64,000 nucleotides of DNA. Source: an uncultured bacterium. Its GTDB lineage: Bacteria; Vulcanimicrobiota; Xenobia; Xenobiales; Xenobiaceae. Positions within the stretch are counted from its first letter, which is position 1; each line of letters begins with the position of its first letter. This document shows, one piece after another, positions 1-8,522 of the stretch. The stretch lies in NCBI GenBank assembly GCA_934636825.1, contig CAKUBG010000001.1, forward strand, positions 124,001 to 188,000, written 5' to 3'. The notes under the pieces are model-generated. The model saw only the letters and a program-made list of their open reading frames with translations, ran no database searches and was not told the DNA's origin. The translations under genes were made by a program, and so were the position numbers.

Positions 1-785
1 TTCATATTGACAATAAAGAAAGAATAGATGCCTTCTTTACATTGATTGTCTAAAAGGTTCCACAATTTGGCATCGCCTTTTTTAGCGTATTGCAAACCTT
101 CAGTAAAGCATTTTCTGACAGCCTCGGTTTCTGCTTTGGCATTAAATAAAGCGCACTTGATTCCATAGTCGGAAGTTTGCATATCTAAAGTAGCGCGAGA
201 AGACTGCAAGTCGGCGGCAAGTTTCCAAAAGCCCCTTTGCCTATACATAGTTAAAAGCAAGCTCGGATCCTTGGCGGTAGTAATTTTAGCAGCGCCGCCT
301 TCGATTTTTATGGTAAGTTGCGAAGGAGACACATCGAAAGTAGCATATTCGTCGGCTACAGCTTGGCCTTTTTCTTGCCAAAAACTAATTGCTGTTTTGG
401 AAGTAGGATCTTGCATCTCCACAGCAATTTCAGCAACCAATTCTTGATTGTTTTTCTGGGCAGCAATCTTTTTATCAGCTAAAGCGGTAGCTTTGGCTAA
501 AAATTTGTTGACCAAAGTTTGGCTTTCGTCGGTAAGATAAAACCAAGCGCGAGGATCTTGAGCTTTAGCACAGCGGAAGAAAGCTTGCAAATTGGCTTTA
601 ACAGCTTCTTTTTCGGCAGAATTGTTGTATTGATTGATGTCTGTGCCGACAGAAGTTACTTCTACAGCAGCAGTCGATTTAGCAACCGGCTCGGTAGAAA
701 GCGATTTATTATCTTTTACCGCACAAGCGGAAGTTAAACACAAAGCCAAAGCCAAACTTAAGCTAAGGCCGATCTTTTTATTCAT
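1..785 (-). CDS. Partial lipoprotein with two copies of a local W-x-x-L module
   Basis: The frame opens at the ATG whose first base is 785 and runs off the left edge after 261 codons, so the C-terminus is missing. A GGAG lies about 11 nt upstream of the ATG. The N-terminus is a lipoprotein signal: two Lys, a Leu/Ala-rich core and TSAC ending at Cys21. Residues 55-195 form one copy of the module shared by the next four genes: a start helix with W81 followed by F-Y-L-T-D-E-S, and an end marked by G-F-W-K-L (W187). A second copy starts near residue 215 with L-W-N-L-L (W242), so this is a two-module member. The fold is probably NTF2-like/DUF4878-like, judged only from the pattern. It lies 24 nt downstream of the next lipoprotein gene, suggesting co-transcription. 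Function unknown; outer-membrane or periplasmic location inferred. Confidence 0.8.
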   Translation of the reverse strand, partial: MNKKIGLSLSLALALCLTSACAVKDNKSLSTEPVAKSTAAVEVTSVGTDINQYNNSAEKEAVKANLQAFFRCAKAQDPRAWFYLTDESQTLVNKFLAKATALADKKIAAQKNNQELVAEIAVEMQDPTSKTAISFWQEKGQAVADEYATFDVSPSQLTIKIEGGAAKITTAKDPSLLLTMYRQRGFWKLAADLQSSRATLDMQTSDYGIKCALFNAKAETEAVRKCFTEGLQYAKKGDAKLWNLLDNQCKEGIYSFFIVNM

Positions 786-809
786 AGCAAGATTGTCTCC
801 GAACGAACA

Positions 810-1331
810 CTATTTTCTTTTAGAGCCAAAGTGACGTTTAGAAAAGCGTGTAGTGCGGCTCTCTACGGCAGCTACTTTCCAAGCGCCGTCTTCTTTGTGC
901 AACTCTAAATATTTCATTTTGTCTTCATTGACTACTTCGGCAAAGTCGCCCTCAACTTTCACAACTGTGCCATGCTTGCCAATTTGTAAATCGTAATAAA
1001 AGTTGGTTATCTCTTTGCAAAAATTTTTTAAGCCTTCTTGAGCAGCTTGATCGGATCCGCTGCTTAACTTTTGTTCAGCTTGAGCAGCTAAAGCTTGCGG
1101 ATTCTCTTTGGAATGCTGCTGTTGAATTTCGAATTGTACAAAGCTATCGATAATCTGGCGGCGGCTTTCTTTAGTGAGATGTTGCCAAATTTCGCTGCTG
1201 CCGCTGTGGCATAACTTCATAAAAGTTTCGTATTCAGCGCTAATAGCCGCAGTGTCTTGGCTGCCACTGCAAGCCGAAAGTATACAAGTGATAGCCAGAA
1301 AAGCTAGCAAAAGACTAATTTTTTTTAACAT
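810..1331 (-). CDS. Small lipoprotein, NTF2/DUF4878-like paralogue
   Basis: A 173-residue exported protein. The signal is a classic lipobox, I-L-S-A-C with Cys21 as the lipidated residue. The mature part is one copy of the local module: a helix carrying I-W-Q-H-L-T-K-E-S, an amphipathic middle, and a closing strand E-D-G-A-W-K-V-A. The last dozen residues are rich in Arg and Lys. It sits between two paralogues on the same strand (24 nt before the next, 84 nt after the previous), which indicates a tandemly amplified family. I do not recognise a specific function; the NTF2-like assignment rests on length and the terminal W-K-V strand and is moderately uncertain. Confidence 0.85.
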   Translation of the reverse strand: MLKKISLLLAFLAITCILSACSGSQDTAAISAEYETFMKLCHSGSSEIWQHLTKESRRQIIDSFVQFEIQQQHSKENPQALAAQAEQKLSSGSDQAAQEGLKNFCKEITNFYYDLQIGKHGTVVKVEGDFAEVVNEDKMKYLELHKEDGAWKVAAVESRTTRFSKRHFGSKRK

Positions 1332-1415
1332 AGTTGCTTTTTACTCCGTATAAAAACCTGCTCCAATATATGAGCAAATTTAAATGCTTATCTTCCCCCC
1401 AACTTAGATCTTACC

Positions 1416-1952
1416 TTAGAGTATACCTACACTGCGCAAAGTTTCAAAAATGCCCACTTTCCACTGTCCGTCTTCTTTAACCATTTGCATAGGAGTATCA
1501 TCATCTGGAGGCGTCAAGAAAGCTTTGTCGCCTTCAACTTTGGCTTTCCAAGTGGTAGTTGTTTTACCATTATCTAAAGTAGCTATGTCTTCTTTTAAGC
1601 CTTCCCAGAGCATTCTGGCAATTTCGCTTTCCGGATCTTCCATTTCACCGCGAAATTTTTCGATAGTTTCATCTATATCGATTTTAGCGGCTTCCTCGGC
1701 ATTGTCCTCGGCTATTCCCTCGATATAACCTTGAGCGACTATTTCCAAGGCTATTTTTTTGCCTTCCTTAGTAAGCAAATTCCAAGCGCTGGGATCTCCC
1801 TGAGCGCCCAATTTAAGGAATTTATCGAAAGTAGCCAAAGCTTCTTGCTCTTCAGCTTTCTCTGAAGTCTTGGCATTACAGGCTGAACATAAGAAAATAG
1901 CGACTACAACAAAAGCTAAGCACAAATTGCGGCATATTTTTTTATATATCAT
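1416..1952 (-). CDS. Small lipoprotein, NTF2/DUF4878-like paralogue
   Basis: A 178-residue protein with an N-terminal hydrophobic signal ending F-L-C-S-A-C, so Cys25 is the probable lipidation site although the -3 residue is Cys rather than Leu. The mature region is very acidic and has the family hallmarks A-W-N-L-L-T-K-E-G near its start and E-D-G-Q-W-K-V-G near its end. It is the third of five consecutive paralogues on this strand. No catalytic residues are evident. Function is unknown; an envelope role is inferred from lipidation only. Confidence 0.85.
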   Translation of the reverse strand: MIYKKICRNLCLAFVVVAIFLCSACNAKTSEKAEEQEALATFDKFLKLGAQGDPSAWNLLTKEGKKIALEIVAQGYIEGIAEDNAEEAAKIDIDETIEKFRGEMEDPESEIARMLWEGLKEDIATLDNGKTTTTWKAKVEGDKAFLTPPDDDTPMQMVKEDGQWKVGIFETLRSVGIL

Positions 1953-2000
1953 AAAATGAGCACCAACTTTCTCAAGTAATACATACGCTAACTATCCCAC

Positions 2001-2040
2001 AAAAAAAGCAGCTTGACTATAAGTACAAGCTGCCTTTTTT
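2001..2040 (-). terminator. Intrinsic terminator after the 2064-2663 gene
   Basis: A perfect 8-bp stem (GCAGCTTG, 2008-2015, with CAAGCTGC, 2026-2033) around a 10-nt loop. On the minus strand it is followed by seven T residues; the plus side also has a T run, so it could act in both directions. It separates the transcript of the 2064-2663 gene from the 1416-1952 lipoprotein. Confidence 0.85.
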
Positions 2041-2063
2041 AGATATAAGCCAACGAAAACTAT

Positions 2064-2663
2064 CTAGCGTTCATAACCATTATCAGTATTGATAGAAGCC
2101 TGAATAGAATTTATTAAATCGAGCTTGTAACCGTTGCCCTCTTTGACTACGGCATAATGTCCTTGAGTATTGGTACCCTTGGTGTAGTTGAAAAATACAT
2201 TTTTCTCTTTATTTACGCCAATTCTAAAATCACTTAAAACGATTTGTCCGTTGCGATAGTAAGGATGAGCGGCAGCGCCATATTGCATGGTGGCCCAACA
2301 TTTTTTGGCAAAATCGCCGCTTGTGTTATTTAATTCTTTCTCTACCATGTAAGAGACTTCACGAGCATTGCCGCGCACAGCTCCGCTAGAAATCAAACTT
2401 TGAGCAATTTGCAAAGAAATAACCTGTTTGGAATAAGCGCTTAAATAGTTCCAAACCAAAGGATTTTTCTCAAAATAATACTTCAATCCCATTTGTAATA
2501 CTTGGCTAGCTTGTTGTTTAATTCTAGCTTCTTCAGCCGGAGTAAGGCCATTATTAATAAAGCTGTCACCACTATCTTTCCAGTGTTGAGCGTAGGCAAC
2601 TGAGTTGCAAATTGCCCCGACAAGCACTAAAAGACCACACAGGAACAAACAGATTTTTTTCAT
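2064..2663 (-). CDS. Secreted small protein, NTF2/DUF4878-like paralogue
   Basis: A 199-residue protein with a Sec signal peptide (hydrophobic core, then V-A-Y-A before Gln26) and no lipobox cysteine, so this member is probably periplasmic and soluble while its downstream paralogues are lipoproteins. It keeps the family marks in diverged form: L-V-W-N-Y-L-S-A-Y-S early and G-N-G-Y-K-L-D-L-I at the end, where Tyr replaces the usual Trp. AGGAGG lies 7 nt before the ATG. A strong terminator follows. Function unknown. Confidence 0.85.
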   Translation of the reverse strand: MKKICLFLCGLLVLVGAICNSVAYAQHWKDSGDSFINNGLTPAEEARIKQQASQVLQMGLKYYFEKNPLVWNYLSAYSKQVISLQIAQSLISSGAVRGNAREVSYMVEKELNNTSGDFAKKCWATMQYGAAAHPYYRNGQIVLSDFRIGVNKEKNVFFNYTKGTNTQGHYAVVKEGNGYKLDLINSIQASINTDNGYER

Positions 2664-2711
2664 GTAAAAAACCTCCTTAACCGTTGAAGCGCCGTCGAGG
2701 CTGCCTCTTTT

Positions 2712-3386
2712 TTATTGTTCTAATTCCAATTTAGAATTGACAATATCAACCTTCCATTGCGATTTTTCTTTTACCAAAACGAAAGTGCGTGAACCTATAG
2801 TGACAATTTCTTTATCAACATTTTTCTTAGAGGAAAGCTTATCTAAATCGAGCTTATCGAAGTCGATCTTATATTCCATCTCGCCGAATGTGCCTACAAA
2901 ATAAGCTTGCCAAAAAATTTTGGCCACTTGATTGCCCGGTTCTTCAAAAAGGGCACGCATGTTTTCTTTAAGCTTAGCTTCCGATTCGACTTTTTCGTCG
3001 GGATTGTTTTCATGCCAAGCTTTAGCCATAGTATCGATAATATATTGCTGGCTTTCGGAAGTAATGATATTCCAAGCTTCCGAGGAGCGCTCGTTGGCGA
3101 TAGCGGCAAATTTGGCTAAAGTGCCGGGCACGGTATTAGCAAAAGCCTTCAGATCATAAACTTTGCTAAAAGTCAGACTGGGGCGGAAGAAAGCTTGCCG
3201 GTATTGACTGTAATATATAGGAGCCAAGGCCGATCCAGGCTCTTCAATCTTCAATTCATATTTGGTTGCTTGAAGATCTTCCAAAGTTATAGCTTTACTA
3301 TTACCAGGCTCTTCTGCATAGACAAGGCCGGTTAAGGCGCCCAAAACTGCGGTTAAGGCCAACGCCGTTTGCCATATTTTTCTCAT
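2712..3386 (-). CDS. Secreted small protein, NTF2/DUF4878-like paralogue
   Basis: I start this gene at the ATG at 3386 rather than at 3449, because a GGAG lies 7 nt before 3386 and the protein then begins with a proper Sec signal (M-R-K-I-W, hydrophobic core, V-Y-A). The mature 200 residues are mixed-charge and contain E-A-W-N-I-I-T-S-E-S and a closing K-S-Q-W-K-V-D-I-V strand, the marks shared by all five paralogues here. It is the first gene of the array and is divergent from uvrB. No lipobox is present. Role unknown; a periplasmic protein is inferred. Confidence 0.82.
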   Translation of the reverse strand: MRKIWQTALALTAVLGALTGLVYAEEPGNSKAITLEDLQATKYELKIEEPGSALAPIYYSQYRQAFFRPSLTFSKVYDLKAFANTVPGTLAKFAAIANERSSEAWNIITSESQQYIIDTMAKAWHENNPDEKVESEAKLKENMRALFEEPGNQVAKIFWQAYFVGTFGEMEYKIDFDKLDLDKLSSKKNVDKEIVTIGSRTFVLVKEKSQWKVDIVNSKLELEQ

Positions 3387-3451
3387 TATTATGCTCCGAT
3401 TTTCAATAGCGCAATTTAGTATTGAATTATCTACCGATCTGCTACTCAATT

Positions 3452-3460
3452 TGCTAGAAT
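3452..3460 (+). promoter_or_regulatory. Possible extended -10 promoter for uvrB
   Basis: TG at 3452-3453 and TAGAAT at 3455-3460 form an extended -10 element. A transcript start about 7 nt downstream would fall within 3 nt of the uvrB ATG, and there is no Shine-Dalgarno sequence before that ATG, so the message may be leaderless. No good -35 element was seen. Weak evidence. Confidence 0.3.
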
Positions 3461-3469
3461 GTTCAACGT

Positions 3470-5644
3470 ATGTGCAAACAAGTCTTTCAACTGGCTGCCC
3501 CTTTTCCGGCTAAAGGCGATCAGCCCCAAGCTATCGACAACCTAGTCAAAAGCCTGCAGGAAGGCAAGCGCTTCGTCACTCTCTTAGGCGCTACCGGCAC
3601 AGGCAAAACCTTCACCGTAGCCTCGGTAATTGCTCGCTTAGGCCGCCCCGCTTTAGTTATCAGCCATAACAAAACACTGGCCGCTCAGCTTACCTCTGAA
3701 TTTAAAGAGTTTTTTCCCCAAAACGCCGTCGAATATTTTGTCTCTTATTTCGATTACTATCGCCCTGAAGCTTATATGCCGCAAACCGATAGTTATATCG
3801 AAAAAGAATCTTCCCTCAACGACGAGTTAGATAGGCTGCGCCATTCAGCCATTCAAGCGGCCATAAATAGACCCGATACTTTATGCGTATCTTCTGTTTC
3901 TTGCATTTACGGTTTGGGCAACCCTGAAGATTACAAGCGTATGCTTTTAGTTTTCCGTCCCGGCCAAGAAATGGATCGCGAAGCTTTGTTGCGCCAATTG
4001 GTAGAAATGTTTTATACCAGAACGGACATTCTCAGCAATGGCACTTTCCGTTTAAATGGCGAAATTCTGGATATATATCCAGTTGACGAAAATAAAATTT
4101 ATCGCATTGAATTTTTCGGCGATGAAGTGGATCGTATGTATGAATTGGATCCGCTCAATTTTAATGTAATTGCCAAACCGGAACGCATTGTAGTTTCTCC
4201 AGCTAAAGTGTACGTTTTGCCTCACGAAAAGATGGTAAAAGCCATCAATTCTATTAGAGAAGAGCTTACCGAACACTTAAAAACTTTGCGCCAAGAAGGC
4301 AAACTTTTGGAAGCTGAGCGCATAGAGCAGCGCACCAATTATGATTTGGAAGTGTTGCAAGAATTAGGCTATTGCCCTGGCATTGAAAATTATTCCCGCC
4401 ATTTAACGGCCCGAGAGCCTGGCCAGCCTCCTTACACTTTGTTGGACTATTTCCCCAAAGACTTTATCGTCTTTATTGATGAATCGCATGTCGCCATTCC
4501 TCAATTGCAAGCTATGCTCGCTGGCGATCAAGCTCGCAAGCGCAGTTTAGTTGAGTTTGGCTTCCGCTTGCCTTCCGCTTTTGACAATCGCCCTTTATCT
4601 TTTGAAGAATTTTTGCAAAAAGTCGGCCAAGTAGTCTTTATCAGCGCTACGCCCGGCCCCTTTGAAATGGACAATTCGGAGTTAATCGTCGAGCAAATTA
4701 TCCGTCCTACCGGTTTAGTCGATCCTGAAGTGGAAGTGCGTCCTATTCAAGGCCAAATTGATGATTTAGTTGATGAAATAAGAAAAAGAGCTGCCAAAAA
4801 CGAGCGCACTTTAGTGACTACTTTAACTAAAAAAATGGCTGAAGACTTAACCGAATATCTAGCCAATCTGGATATTCGCGTCAAATATCTCCACTCTGAT
4901 GTTGATACTTTGGAGCGCATTGAAATTTTGCGCGACTTGCGCTTAGGCCATTTTGACGTTTTGGTAGGCATAAACTTATTGCGCGAAGGTTTAGACTTGC
5001 CCGAAGTCTCTTTGGTAGCTATTTTAGATGCCGATAAAGAAGGCTTTTTACGTTCCAACACTAGCTTAATCCAAACGATAGGCCGCGCCGCTCGCAACGC
5101 AAGTGGCAGTGTAATTTTGTATGCCGACAAAATTACCAAATCTATGCAAGCGGCTATGGACGAAACAGCTCGTCGCCGCGCTATCCAAATGGCCTACAAT
5201 AAAGAGCACCATATTGTGCCGCAAACTATCAATAAAGCCGTTAAAGATATTTTAGGCATGGTTAGTTCCGGCAGCCGCACTGAAGAAGCCCACAGCAACC
5301 AAAGTGCCGAAGCTGTCGGCTCGCAAGATAAAATTTTGCTTTCTAAAGAGGAGCGCAGTCGCCTCGATATAGACCAATTGCGCACTTTAATAGATAAAGT
5401 GGAAGAAGCTATGCTTAAAGCTGCCGCTGAAATGCAATTTGAAACGGCGGCTGCCTTGCGCGATCAGATGTACTCATTAAAGAGACAACTCAGCTCAATT
5501 TTGGAAGGTTTGCCTGCCGCAGTGGCTTTAGAGCTAGCCGAAAGCGATCCAGGACTATCCCTTAAGCAACGCAAGAAAACAAGCACAGTTGCTCTTTCGA
5601 CAAGTGCAAACGACAAGCGAAAAGGCAAAGCACGAAAACACTAG
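3470..5644 (+). CDS. uvrB: Excinuclease ABC subunit B
   Basis: UvrB is the damage-verifying helicase of nucleotide excision repair; it is loaded by UvrA and then recruits UvrC. All hallmarks are visible: Walker A G-A-T-G-T-G-K-T at residues 40-47, the aromatic beta-hairpin region Y-F-D-Y-Y-R-P-E-A-Y around residues 92-102 that clamps DNA, the DESH Walker B at 337-340, helicase motifs with Q-T-I-G-R-A-A-R-N, and a C-terminal UVR domain near 637-672 that binds UvrC/UvrA. A Ser/Lys-rich tail of about 50 residues follows and makes the protein longer than the usual 660-680 residues. uvrA starts 36 nt downstream, so the two form an operon. I saw no LexA-type operator upstream. Confidence 0.98.
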   Translation: MCKQVFQLAAPFPAKGDQPQAIDNLVKSLQEGKRFVTLLGATGTGKTFTVASVIARLGRPALVISHNKTLAAQLTSEFKEFFPQNAVEYFVSYFDYYRPEAYMPQTDSYIEKESSLNDELDRLRHSAIQAAINRPDTLCVSSVSCIYGLGNPEDYKRMLLVFRPGQEMDREALLRQLVEMFYTRTDILSNGTFRLNGEILDIYPVDENKIYRIEFFGDEVDRMYELDPLNFNVIAKPERIVVSPAKVYVLPHEKMVKAINSIREELTEHLKTLRQEGKLLEAERIEQRTNYDLEVLQELGYCPGIENYSRHLTAREPGQPPYTLLDYFPKDFIVFIDESHVAIPQLQAMLAGDQARKRSLVEFGFRLPSAFDNRPLSFEEFLQKVGQVVFISATPGPFEMDNSELIVEQIIRPTGLVDPEVEVRPIQGQIDDLVDEIRKRAAKNERTLVTTLTKKMAEDLTEYLANLDIRVKYLHSDVDTLERIEILRDLRLGHFDVLVGINLLREGLDLPEVSLVAILDADKEGFLRSNTSLIQTIGRAARNASGSVILYADKITKSMQAAMDETARRRAIQMAYNKEHHIVPQTINKAVKDILGMVSSGSRTEEAHSNQSAEAVGSQDKILLSKEERSRLDIDQLRTLIDKVEEAMLKAAAEMQFETAAALRDQMYSLKRQLSSILEGLPAAVALELAESDPGLSLKQRKKTSTVALSTSANDKRKGKARKH

Positions 5645-5680
5645 ATTTGACTTTTAATTTCAAACGAAAACGACAAGAAT

Positions 5681-8494
5681 ATGGCTTTAGAAGAAATTAT
5701 CATTAAAGGGGCGCGGGAAAACAATTTAAAAAATATCAATTTAACTATTCCGCGCGACAAAATGACCGTAGTTACCGGCCTTTCCGGCTCGGGAAAATCG
5801 TCTTTAGTTTTTGATACTATCTATGCTGAAGGGCGCCGCCGCTACATGGAGTCGCTCTCTTCTTACGCGCGTCAATTTTTGGGCCGTTTAGACAAGCCGG
5901 ACGTAGACAGTGTAGACGGTCTCTCGCCGGCTATTTCTATCGATCAAAAAGGCACTTCGGCCAATCCCCGCTCGACAGTAGGCACTGTCACCGAAATTTA
6001 TGACTATTTGCGTTTGCTTTACGCTAGAGCCGGCTTGCCTCACTGCCCTCAGTGCGGCCGCGAAATTTTTCCCCAAACTTTAGACCAAATTGTGGAAATA
6101 ATTTTTACTAATCCCGAAGGTGCAAAGTTTAATATTCTAGCGCCTCTGGTGCGCGGCCGCAAAGGTCAATTCCAAAAATTGTTGCAAGATACGCTCAACA
6201 AGGGCTTCAGCAGAGTCAGAATTGACGGAGAGATTGTCCGCTTGGACGACGAAGGCGATTTGCCCCACCTAGATCGTTACGTTATTCACAATATAGAAAT
6301 AGTCGTCGACCGCATTGTCGTCAAGCCTGCTGCCCGCCACCGCATTGCCGAATCGGTAGAGTTGGCTTTAAAATTGGGCGAAGGCGTAATTTTATTGCAA
6401 AATTTAGCCGGCGGCGAGCAACTTTACAGCCAGAATTTAGCTTGTTTAGAGTGCGGCCTTTCCTTTGCCAAGTTGGAGCCGCGCCTTTTTTCCTTTAATT
6501 CGCCTTTTGGAGCTTGCCCAGAATGTAGCGGCTTAGGTTTTGTTTCCAAACTGGACTTAAATTTAGTTATTCCCGATCCAACATTAAGTTTAAATGAAGG
6601 CGCTTTAGCTCCCTGGGGCAAGCCTATCCATTCGCTGCGCTACCATATGCGCGAAACCTGGTTTTGGAGCCAAGCCGAAAAATTGGCCGAGTTGGGCTTA
6701 ATCGATTTAGATAAGCCTTGGCAAGAACTCAGCGAAGAAGAAAAACATTTAATTTTGCACGGTTGCCAAGCCAACGGCTATATTCCCAACTTTGACGGCG
6801 CTTTGCCAATGTTGGAGAAACGCTATCAAGAAGCCAACTCGGAATGGGCTATAGAAGAGCTGAATCAGTTTCGCGTCACTTCCGTATGCGAAGCTTGCGG
6901 CGGCGCCCGCTTAAAGCCTGAAGCTCGCTGTGTTACCGTCGATGGTTTAACTATCGCTCAGTTGTGTGCCAAATCTATAGTAAAAGCTCAGCAATGGCTA
7001 GAAAGCTTAACTTTATCGGCTAAAAATCAAGCTATTGCTACGCCTATTGTGCGCGAACTAAAAGCTCGCTTCCAATTTTTAATTAACGTAGGCTTAGATT
7101 ATTTAAGTTTAGATCGCGCGGCGGCCACTCTTTCCGGCGGCGAAGCTCAGCGTATTCGTTTGGCTACCCAAATAGGTTCTGGCTTAGTAGGCGTGCTATA
7201 CATTCTAGATGAGCCTTCCATAGGTTTACATCAACGCGACAATCAGCGCCTTTTGGAAACTTTGAAAAAATTGCGCGATTTGGGTAACACTTTAGTTATT
7301 GTCGAGCATGACGAAGATACCATAAAAGCAGCCGATCATATTGTCGATATTGGCCCCGGCGCAGGAGTTCACGGTGGCGAAGTGGTCGTATCCGGTACTT
7401 TACAAGATGTACTAAACGAGCCGCGTTCTTTAACTGGCGACTATTTAAGTGGCCGCAAATCTATTGCTATTCCTTACCCACGCCGTCCTCGAAATCAAGA
7501 ACAGATTGCCCTTTACGGTTGCCAACAAAACAATTTGCAAAACATAGATGTAGAGTTTCCCTTGGGCTTAATGATTGGTGTTACCGGAGTTTCCGGCTCT
7601 GGCAAAAGCACGTTAGTTAATGAAATACTCTACAAACATTTAGCTCAACATTTAGGCTTAAAAGTTGAAGATATAGGCCAATGCGACAAAGTTGAAGGCG
7701 CAGAACTTATCGATAAATTGATCGTTATCGATCAATCTCCCATTGGACGCACTCCCCGTTCCAATCCGGCCACTTATACCGGCATGTTCGACGCTATCCG
7801 CAACCTTTTTGCCGCTTCTCCCGAAGCCAAAATGCGCGGTTATAAACCTGGTCGTTTTTCTTTCAACATTAAAGGCGGCCGTTGCGAAGCTTGCCAAGGC
7901 CAAGGCATACTTAAAATCGAGATGAACTTTTTGCCTGATGTTTGCGTGCCTTGCGAAGTTTGCCAAGGGCAGCGCTATAACCGCGAAACTTTGGAAATTC
8001 ATTTCAAAGGCAAAACTATTTCCGAAGTTTTGGATATGACTGTGGAAGAAGGGCTGGAATTTTTTGTCAATTATCCCAAGATCCGCTCTAAATTACAAAC
8101 TCTTTATGATGTAGGCTTAAGCTACATTCGCTTAGGCCAAGCGGCCACTACTCTTTCCGGTGGCGAAGCTCAACGCATTAAGTTAGCTGGCGAACTTTCC
8201 AAAAAAGCTCTGGGACGTACTCTCTATATTTTAGATGAACCTACGACCGGTTTACATTTTGACGATGTCGCTAAACTTATGGGCGTATTGCGCCGCTTAG
8301 TAGAAGCAGGCGGCTCTATGATCATTATCGAGCACAATTTAGACGTTATAAAATGTTGTGATTGGCTTATTGATTTGGGCCCCGAAGGCGGCGAACGCGG
8401 CGGTCAGGTAGTAGCTTGCGGTACGCCAGAAGATGTAGCCCAAAACCCACATTCTTGGACAGGCAAATTTCTTAAAGACGTGCTCCATGTCTAA
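5681..8494 (+). CDS. uvrA: Excinuclease ABC subunit A
   Basis: UvrA is the DNA-damage sensor of nucleotide excision repair, a dimeric ABC-type ATPase. The 937-residue length is normal. Two nucleotide-binding domains are complete: Walker A G-L-S-G-S-G-K-S at 33-40 and G-V-S-G-S-G-K-S near 637-644, each with an L-S-G-G-E-A-Q-R-I signature and an I-L-D-E-P Walker B. Zinc modules appear as C-L-E-C / C-P-E-C in the first half and as C-E-A-C ... C-E-V-C near residues 735-765. It follows uvrB at 36 nt with no terminator between. Confidence 0.98.
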   Translation: MALEEIIIKGARENNLKNINLTIPRDKMTVVTGLSGSGKSSLVFDTIYAEGRRRYMESLSSYARQFLGRLDKPDVDSVDGLSPAISIDQKGTSANPRSTVGTVTEIYDYLRLLYARAGLPHCPQCGREIFPQTLDQIVEIIFTNPEGAKFNILAPLVRGRKGQFQKLLQDTLNKGFSRVRIDGEIVRLDDEGDLPHLDRYVIHNIEIVVDRIVVKPAARHRIAESVELALKLGEGVILLQNLAGGEQLYSQNLACLECGLSFAKLEPRLFSFNSPFGACPECSGLGFVSKLDLNLVIPDPTLSLNEGALAPWGKPIHSLRYHMRETWFWSQAEKLAELGLIDLDKPWQELSEEEKHLILHGCQANGYIPNFDGALPMLEKRYQEANSEWAIEELNQFRVTSVCEACGGARLKPEARCVTVDGLTIAQLCAKSIVKAQQWLESLTLSAKNQAIATPIVRELKARFQFLINVGLDYLSLDRAAATLSGGEAQRIRLATQIGSGLVGVLYILDEPSIGLHQRDNQRLLETLKKLRDLGNTLVIVEHDEDTIKAADHIVDIGPGAGVHGGEVVVSGTLQDVLNEPRSLTGDYLSGRKSIAIPYPRRPRNQEQIALYGCQQNNLQNIDVEFPLGLMIGVTGVSGSGKSTLVNEILYKHLAQHLGLKVEDIGQCDKVEGAELIDKLIVIDQSPIGRTPRSNPATYTGMFDAIRNLFAASPEAKMRGYKPGRFSFNIKGGRCEACQGQGILKIEMNFLPDVCVPCEVCQGQRYNRETLEIHFKGKTISEVLDMTVEEGLEFFVNYPKIRSKLQTLYDVGLSYIRLGQAATTLSGGEAQRIKLAGELSKKALGRTLYILDEPTTGLHFDDVAKLMGVLRRLVEAGGSMIIIEHNLDVIKCCDWLIDLGPEGGERGGQVVACGTPEDVAQNPHSWTGKFLKDVLHV

Positions 8495-8522
8495 AATTCC
8501 CAAGCCATACTGTAATTAAACA

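Noticed and set aside
3387..3469. SOS-box for uvrBA
   Set aside because: No CTGT-N8-ACAG or GAAC-N4-GTTC pattern was seen.
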